Source of the DNA: Pyxicephalus adspersus
Lineage: Eukaryota; Chordata; Amphibia; Anura; Pyxicephalidae
Length of the DNA stretch: 64,000 nt
Assembly: GCF_032062135.1 (NCBI RefSeq)
Contig: NC_092862.1
Coordinates: 49,707,083-49,771,082, forward strand
Reading direction: 5' to 3'
In this document: positions 60,601 to 64,000 of the stretch, piece by piece
How the letters are laid out: the number at the start of each line of letters is the position of its first letter
Numbering within the stretch: position 1 is the stretch's first letter
Position numbers and translations under genes: made by a program
Notes under the pieces: generated by a model
The model's database searches: none
What the model was told of the DNA's origin: nothing
The model's input: only the letters and a program-made list of their open reading frames with translations

Positions 60601-62658
60601 CAGCTGCTTCCTGCTTCTTCTCAGCTTGTCAGCTTCCCATGCAGAGGGCTCCAGCTAGTGATGGGGGGGGAGGGCAGTGGGTGGAGGAGAAGGTCCGGAG
60701 GGAATGAAAACATAAACTTACCAGTCACAAGCTGGCCACTTCTAAACACTTCATAAATCATTAAATTTTTCATGGATACAATCTGACCCAGCCAATGCCA
60801 CTAGGAAAGACTGACATTTTAGTGCAAGTAGGTAAGAATAGATTATCCCCCCCTAGCGTTCTAATTCTGTCTGTATTTCCATGCAAAAAGCGTTACTTTT
60901 TTTGCATGGAAATTTATTTTACATTGTAGGTCTGTAATTATTAGGTATAACTCACTAAAATATGTCCAATATTTAATAAATTTATTAAACTTTCAATTAA
61001 AAACAAAAATCTGTTAATAATAAATAAAAAAATAGTTAAACATGTAATATAACTGTACAGTAGCATGTATAATATATATAATAGAATATATTTCTTTGTA
61101 TTGTACTCAATACAGCTATTTTGTATTGAATCCAATACAAAATTATTTGAATTTCCCGCCGATCCTCCTGCCCAGAGAACGTCTCTGCACACGCTGGGAG
61201 AAGATGTGTCCGGAGGAGCTGCGGGGACCAACAGGACGCCGGGGGAAGACAACAGAATAAAGTCAGTGGTGTTTTTTTATGTTTTAGGCGACCCCGAGTG
61301 TGACTCGGCATTACCGCTAAGTCTAATAATTGAAAGACTTCGTTTTTGAGTTTAGTTCCTCCTTAACAGCACTTTGCTATTAGCTGCGGAACGGTCAGCA
61401 TCAAACTGTACAGGTAATTTATATGTCCTACCAGGTCTTGCTTTTGAAAGATCTGGCCTTCAGAGAGATGTGTTAAACATTTAGGTTCATGTATGATAAC
61501 GTATATGTCTTATACAATTTAGACCTTAAGTACAATTGTCTCTTTAGCTAATTTTTTTTATTTTGAAACAGCTGATGCCCTAGCAAAACTGAATGAAGAC
61601 CAGGAGGAGTTTGAAAAAGAGAACAGGTTCATGCAGGTAAGTGTTTAATATCCCACAGAGTAACATAAAATTCTTGCAATGACGTTGAAACATTAGCAAA
61701 ATAAAAAGATAAAGCTTTTTTGTTATTGTTCGAACTCTATACAATTTTAGTTAATTTTATATGTTATGCAGATGAATTGATGGTAAAAAGCACTGCTTTT
61801 TGTAGTCTTTTATTTTTTTAAAGCCTTACACTTTAATGATGGATAATTCAAATCCAATCTATAGCATCCCTCTAATAAAGCAGTTCTTTAACTTGTTTTT
61901 CTTTTAGAGGCATTTGCTTAGATTGAAAAGCCTAAAGCTCATTCTCCTAAATAAAAGAGCAGTGTTTCCTTTTGAATGTAGATGAGGGGGAGGAGACATT
62001 CAACATGCATTTTAGTTGTTTAGAAAGAAATATTTCTCCCTGCCACTGTAGCTTTGTGATGAGGAATGAAAAGGACGTTACAAAAGTTCCCTTGTGTTTA
62101 ACACACAGCCAACTAGACAATAATCTTGATGTTGCAAAAATACCAATGTGTTGTGGTATTATGTGTTTGATTAGGGGTTCACTCTGCTTTTTAACCTTTA
62201 ACAGTGCAGGGTGCAAGCCAAGCAGCACCATTGCTTCTCTGATTGTTTTCTTCCTTGATGGGCTATTTGCCCTCACATTAAAAGGGTGAACTATTGTAAA
62301 AACTCTGCAAATTGTTTAAAACAAAACAGCATTTTCTGTAAAACTTTGTGGGTGATCCATGTGCTTAAATGGAATTATGAGTCCCTGAGGACTTGTATTC
62401 AGATAAATTGATTCCTCTGTAGGTGCATGGCCATGCAATATTTTTAGGCCTGCCTTTGTGCATCCATAGGATGTGCACAGGGGTCTCTGGGTGACAAAAA
62501 GATCTCCCATGAGCCATTGCTGAAAATCTCTGTGAGGTTGCACAGCAAATGACTGTTATACTTGTTGGCCTGAAAAGAGCACTTCTTGTTAGGCATCTTT
62601 TCCTTCTTATTGGATTGGAGACTGGTTCTATGGGTAAACTGGAATTTTCTCCTTCTGG

Positions 62659-62706
<48 letters not shown>

Positions 62707-64000
62707 CTTTATTAAAATGTTGTTAAGGTTTAGCTTGATGTCAACCCTTACACGCTCCTCCTCATTTATACCTTTGTGCCCCATGTCTTACTCCATGCTA
62801 TGCTTGATAAGTATTCGTCCCAAAATGTATCATTATGGGTGGTGGTCCCTGTATTGTGGCCCAACATTTTAGTAATCAACCAAAAACCACGAGCTATATC
62901 AGGCAATAGCTGTCCTGGTAGGTTACTTTTTAATAGAGACGGGAAGGGAAACTTTAGACACACTAGGATGTCTTGTTTTTATTCCTATATAATTATCACT
63001 GCAATGTAAAATTATATTAATTTTTTTCACTCCTTGGTCAAGTTATTTGAGTCTTTTAACTTAAATTTTTAATTCTCCTATATTTTTACATTAATGTGTG
63101 CAAAAAATCTCATGTGTATTCCCAGGTTCTGTTGTGATCTAATCCTGATTATATATTGTGAAGATCGCTTTTAGTAATTTTGTATTGACATGTATGAATA
63201 TATACATGTTACTTTTATTATTTTAGGAAGAAAAAATGGATTTGGAAAACCTCTCTGCTAGTCTGGCTGATACATCCTGGAAAATGCCGGTCAACACTAA
63301 TGTTTTTCTTAAATCTCAAGTGGCATCTGATTTATGTCAGGAAGAAGCAAGCTACTTGCGCCTCTCCTTAGGCGAGTTCTTTGGTCAGAGATCAGAAGCG
63401 CTTGGTTGTCTTGGTGGAGGAAATGATGTTAAAAGGGTATGTAACAACACTAGTACATTTTTTGAAGTTTAACTTGTCCAATAGACAGTTATTAGATTTT
63501 TAGTGTTGATAATATTATATCTGGGATTGGTTGTTTTTTTTAAAAAAATTAAAATTTTTATTTGACTTTGAGAACAGTTTAAGTGACTGAGGTTAATGCA
63601 GCAGACTTGTCTTTTTTATGTATTTTTTATTTTAGCCTTCTTTTGGTTATCATATAATTTCTCCAGAGAAGCAAGAACCGTTTGCATTGCTGAGGAAGTC
63701 TGAGATTTCAGTAAACTCAGAACATGATGACACAATAAAGTTTTGTGATGATACTCTAACTCCAGGTTTGAAATATTTATTTACTTTAACTTCTTTTGCA
63801 GAATTGTTTACTTACTCAGCATATGTTTTTGCCTTCTATCATTTTAATACTTGAATACCGACAATTCTTTTACAAAAATTAAACCATGTTTTGCACTTCT
63901 GCACTATAAATTGCATGCAGTACGTTTTAGGTATATGCAAGATTCTTCAGAAAATTCTTTAGGCTCTAATTTTTCTAGCTGAAAGGGAACCCAGGTTAGT
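43459..64000 (+). CDS. CEP192: CEP192 N-terminal part (16 coding exons, partial)
   Basis: Encodes the first 774 or so residues of CEP192, the pericentriolar scaffold (human about 2,500 aa) that recruits PLK4 for centriole duplication and Aurora A/PLK1 for spindle assembly. Exons: 43,459-43,625, 45,530-45,658, 48,330-48,460, 49,211-49,257, 49,757-49,886, 50,034-50,167, 51,470-51,541, 51,629-51,817, 52,989-53,157, 53,717-53,865, 55,822-55,932, 56,356-56,692, 58,910-59,062, 61,572-61,636, 63,227-63,436, 63,636-63,765. All phases join (2,323 nt). Landmarks: S45-T46 (PLK1 docking site in Xenopus/human), an acidic DEE..FFDDELEAYF segment at 202-219 (PLK4-binding region), SVVYQNEEGKWVTDLAYY at 595-612 (Aurora A-binding region) and YLRLSLGEFFGQRSEALG in exon 16. 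The region is predicted disordered and acidic. The C-terminal PapD-like domains lie beyond the window. Confidence 0.95.
43937..43982. repeat. (AT)n microsatellite
   Basis: Alternating AT run directly after an A13 tract in CEP192 intron 2. Confidence 0.95.
43995..44066. repeat. hAT MITE family H, copy 5 (truncated)
   Basis: Carries 'AAACAGCCGGGTGGTTACTG' and 'GCTAAAAGGGGCTGGGGAG'. The left half is missing, apparently next to the (AT)n tract. The rest of CEP192 intron 2 (43,626-45,529) is unrecognised. Confidence 0.65.
45530..45658 (+). CDS. CEP192: CEP192 coding exon 2
   Basis: After TTCTAG, reads (R)LPDVQASYLENEKLPVS to FALSFKDD, ending CT before GTAAGT. Contains the first ASxLENEKL motif (residues 62-70). 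Confidence 0.92.
45768..46061. mobile_element. 294-bp hAT MITE with perfect 8-bp TSD
   Basis: Left CAGGGGTGATAAATCTGGCC, right GAGTTTGACACCCCTG. It is bounded by the perfect direct repeat AACTAAAC at 45,760-45,767 and 46,062-46,069. The 'CAGGGGTGTCAAACTC' terminus is a familiar hAT type. Internal GC-rich palindromic words; no ORF. It lies in CEP192 intron 3 (45,659-48,329). Confidence 0.88.
46950..47310. repeat. Family F-related repeat, copy 6
   Basis: Shares 'GCCTCCTGGGATATG', 'GTATGCCAGGAGTCTCCAGG' and an ACGGATAGCTTTTTCATA tail with the copy at 40,616. The rest of CEP192 intron 3 (46,070-46,940 and 47,320-48,320) is unrecognised. Confidence 0.45.
48330..48460 (+). CDS. CEP192: CEP192 coding exon 3
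   Basis: After TAATAG, reads (L)EDMDTFIGAVKFKN to LPTALNN, ending G before GTAATT. Confidence 0.88.
48461..49756 (+). other. CEP192: CEP192 introns 4 and 5 (non-coding)
   Basis: Apart from the 47-nt exon at 49,211-49,257 nothing recognisable is present. Overlapping ORFs at 48,912-49,146 on both strands show no motif. Confidence 0.6.
49211..49257 (+). CDS. CEP192: CEP192 coding exon 4 (small)
   Basis: Reads (G)LSSGLCLSDSRLDSK between TTCTTCAG and GTAAAG. At 47 nt it relies on phase and splice sites for support, but it joins exons 3 and 5 in frame. Confidence 0.8.
49757..49886 (+). CDS. CEP192: CEP192 coding exon 5
   Basis: Reads STSVQAAQKEMCGSPAK to SVASFLENEKLISIASLDG, ending G before GTAATA. 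Contains the second ASxLENEKL motif (residues 182-190), the one aligned with human SLLENEKL. Confidence 0.93.
50034..50167 (+). CDS. CEP192: CEP192 coding exon 6
   Basis: Reads (D)EELNDEEFFDDELEAYF to PPGM and RSSYT, ending ACG before GTACAA. The acidic run and the LEAYF..L..PGM block align with the PLK4-binding segment of human CEP192. Confidence 0.94.
50430..50960 (-). pseudogene. Tc1/mariner-like transposase C-terminal relic
   Basis: The minus strand around 50,700-50,510 reads D-F-N-L-I-x-I-P then, after stops, S-G-P-K-T-H-N-S-A-R-A and a lysine/leucine-rich end. The order resembles the end of Tc1-type transposases. It is full of stops. T-runs of 20 or more bases bound both sides (50,430 and 50,931). 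Confidence 0.4.
51470..51541 (+). CDS. CEP192: CEP192 coding exon 7
   Basis: 24 whole codons, AKNSFSRRVANQEYDGLQ to NGDFQ, between TTCCAG and GTAATT. A short SRR basic patch interrupts the acidic region. Confidence 0.88.
51629..51817 (+). CDS. CEP192: CEP192 coding exon 8
   Basis: 63 whole codons, SLLPDGLLLSVSQEDFQM to ENTARHL, with an ASDDDLELELVKSGQEP acidic stretch. TTTTAG acceptor, GTATAA donor. Low conservation with human is expected in this part. Confidence 0.85.
52265..52635. mobile_element. TTAA family, copy 4 (363 bp)
   Basis: TTAA at both boundaries (52,265-52,268 and 52,632-52,635). Left CCTCTTTAGTGGTAATCC, right ATACCGCTCGGGAGG are inverted ends. Just inside the left end, 'GAGTGTGGCTCGGGG' is followed by an inverted copy, 'CCAAGCCACACTCGGG'. 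The GC-rich core matches copy 2 at 34,419 in opposite orientation. It sits in CEP192 intron 9. Confidence 0.82.
52989..53157 (+). CDS. CEP192: CEP192 coding exon 9
   Basis: Reads IGEQHRPSFRPGLEGGSS to SPRASIVV, ending G before GTATGT. Contains GGSSEEETSNE, an acidic Ser-rich patch. Confidence 0.86.
53717..53865 (+). CDS. CEP192: CEP192 coding exon 10
   Basis: Reads (G)QEFGLGDGSSESEDVSK to NVGIFSQ, after AATATAG and before GTAAGT. Another GSSESED acidic patch resembles the one in exon 9. Confidence 0.86.
54365..54560. repeat. Family F-related repeat fragment, copy 7
   Basis: Words 'AGCCCACAGCCTTCTGGCAT' and 'GTAAAGAGTCCCCCC' parallel the copies at 40,616 and 46,950. Followed by an AC/AT microsatellite. 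Confidence 0.35.
54704..54834. repeat. 131-bp hairpin repeat
   Basis: TCCACCCAAGTGTGTGTAAT then GATGCCATTGGCAG (54,704-54,737) is the inverted complement, with one or two mismatches or gaps, of 54,801-54,834. The loop is 63 bp and includes an (AC)n run. No ORF. Confidence 0.8.
55822..55932 (+). CDS. CEP192: CEP192 coding exon 11
   Basis: 37 whole codons, SPADRVAPIGNGDSKKEL to TDNPNY, between TTTTAG and GTAAGT. Confidence 0.85.
56356..56692 (+). CDS. CEP192: CEP192 coding exon 12 (largest here)
   Basis: 337 nt, reads SSSNLDFSEANVAHKL to WSFDQGGSEK, ending G before GTAAGT. Serine-rich and acidic; leads directly to the Aurora A-binding block in the next exon. Confidence 0.92.
56693..58909 (+). 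other. CEP192: CEP192 intron 13 (non-coding)
   Basis: Holds TTAA-family copy 5 and its (TA)n tract. 56,700-57,290 and 57,850-58,900 show nothing recognisable. Confidence 0.6.
57299..57845. mobile_element. TTAA family, copy 5
   Basis: TTAA at both boundaries (57,299-57,302 and 57,842-57,845). Left TCCCCCTAGCGGTATTCCC and 'GTGTGACTCGGGGTGG'; right 'GGAATTAGAATAGGGGG'. The core carries GGGAAATTCAAATAA, 'GTGATTCAATGCAAAATAGC' and a (TA)n tract (57,596-57,645), shared with copies 3 and 6. Confidence 0.78.
58910..59062 (+). CDS. CEP192: CEP192 coding exon 13 (Aurora A-binding block)
   Basis: Reads (V)ENPTYSVVYQNEEGKWV to NEGDFVVG, ending A before GTAAGA. SVVYQNEEGxWVTDLAYYxSF is nearly identical to human and lies in the segment of CEP192 known to bind and activate Aurora A. 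Confidence 0.95.
59890..60150. repeat. Family F fragment, copy 8
   Basis: Contains 'CACCTAATCTCGCACTGCAC' then AGGTCTGAGATCGAGTGACG and, at 60,134, 'TTAAAGCGTACCTATACTCA', the family F terminus in forward sense. Confidence 0.45.
60343..60508. repeat. hAT MITE family H, copy 6 (full length)
   Basis: 166 bp, the same length as the intact copy at 7,762 but in opposite orientation. Starts CAGTTTTCTCCCTAG and ends GGGGAGAACACTG. Contains AAACAGCCGGGTGGTTACTG and 'GTGGTGCGCCCAGCTAAAAG'. Flanks do not match, so the target duplication has decayed. Confidence 0.78.
60846..61325. repeat. TTAA family, copy 6 (reverse)
   Basis: Left CCCCCCCTAGCGTTCTAATT; right 'ACCCCGAGTGTGACTCGGCA' then TTACCGCTAAG. 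The core 'TTGTATTGAATCCAATACAA' and 'ATTTGAATTTCCCGCC' match copies 3 and 5 in reverse. TTAA boundaries have decayed. Confidence 0.68.
61572..61636 (+). CDS. CEP192: CEP192 coding exon 14
   Basis: Reads (T)DALAKLNEDQEEFEKENR to FMQ, between GAAACAG and GTAAGT. DxEEFxKExxFxQ aligns with human. Confidence 0.9.
61637..63226 (+). other. CEP192: CEP192 intron 15 (non-coding)
   Basis: Includes a (TA)n tract at 62,660-62,705. A weak trace of MITE family H may lie at 62,826-62,905 ('GTATTGTGGCCCAACATTTT'). Overlapping ORFs at 61,947-62,289 show no motif. Confidence 0.6.
62660..62705. repeat. (TA)n microsatellite
   Basis: Uninterrupted alternating TA run in CEP192 intron 15. Confidence 0.95.
63227..63436 (+). 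CDS. CEP192: CEP192 coding exon 15
   Basis: 70 whole codons, from EEKMDLENLSASLADTSW to GGGNDVKR, between TTTTAG and GTATGT. YLRLSLGEFFxQRSEALGCL is one of the most conserved blocks of the CEP192 N-terminal half. Confidence 0.96.
63636..63765 (+). CDS. CEP192: CEP192 coding exon 16
   Basis: Reads PSFGYHIISPEKQEPFAL to DDTLTP, ending G before a weak donor GTTTGA. PSFGYxIxSPEKxEPxALxRKS matches human. TTTTAG acceptor. Confidence 0.92.
63979..64000 (+). CDS. CEP192: Possible start of CEP192 coding exon 17
   Basis: A TTTTCTAG acceptor ends at 63,978. The 22 bases after it continue the frame from exon 16 (split GCT, then E-R-E-P-R-L). The exon runs off the window, so this is tentative. Confidence 0.4.

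Larger units (their letters stand above)
59063..61571 (+). other. CEP192: CEP192 intron 14 (non-coding)
   Basis: Holds a C-rich run (59,552-59,573), a family F fragment near 59,890-60,150, hAT MITE H copy 6 and TTAA copy 6. Nothing else recognised. Confidence 0.6.

Noticed and set aside
1..64000. CRISPR arrays, operons, tRNA or rRNA genes
   Set aside because: No regularly spaced direct repeats, bacterial gene organisation or tRNA box A/B pairs were seen; the gene content is vertebrate.

Overview
The window is vertebrate nuclear DNA, most likely from an anuran amphibian. It is intron-rich, about 60% A+T and full of DNA-transposon relics: hAT, Tc1/mariner, TTAA-flanked (piggyBac/Kolobok-like) and long-inverted-repeat MITEs, plus an L1/Tx1-type LINE scrap. 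It carries the gene order PTPN2(-) / SEH1L(+) / CEP192(+), the same order and orientation as on human chromosome 18p11. The amphibian call rests on the protein sequences and on a repeat tail ending in an 'AGCTC...GGTGCTATAAATA' text near 18.2 kb that resembles one common in frogs. The species cannot be named from sequence alone.

Layout. 1-10,060: an intron-like stretch, presumed intron 1 of PTPN2 read right to left, with only repeats. 10,061-10,117: first coding exon of PTPN2 on the minus strand (19 codons then a GTGAGT donor), with a GC-rich promoter region to about 10,420. 10,421-13,440: intergenic, several MITEs. 13,654-32,507: complete SEH1L coding sequence in nine exons (1,257 nt, 418 codons plus stop). 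All junctions are in phase and the protein is close to human SEH1L; intron 8 (10.3 kb) holds most of the transposons. 32,508-37,550: SEH1L 3' UTR and a transposon island. 37,555-37,926: GC-rich promoter and probable non-coding first exon of CEP192. 43,459 to the right edge: sixteen coding exons of CEP192 (2,323 nt, about 774 codons) and a possible next acceptor at 63,978. The rest of the gene lies to the right.

How the genes relate. They are independent housekeeping or cell-cycle genes: a tyrosine phosphatase, a beta-propeller shared by the nuclear pore Y-complex and GATOR2, and the centrosome scaffold that recruits PLK4, Aurora A and PLK1. They share a conserved neighbourhood rather than a pathway. 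The SEH1L and CEP192 promoters both carry a GTCACGTG box; SEH1L also has an NRF1-like palindrome and a full CRE.

I found no previously undescribed multi-gene system. The most notable points are a duplicated ASxLENEKL motif in CEP192, a stop codon created by the SEH1L exon 8 donor that fits a short isoform, several repeat families with diagnostic termini and target-site duplications, and two unusual inverted-repeat structures in SEH1L intron 8. Exon boundaries were placed by reading frame, splice consensus and recalled homologues, not by alignment software.
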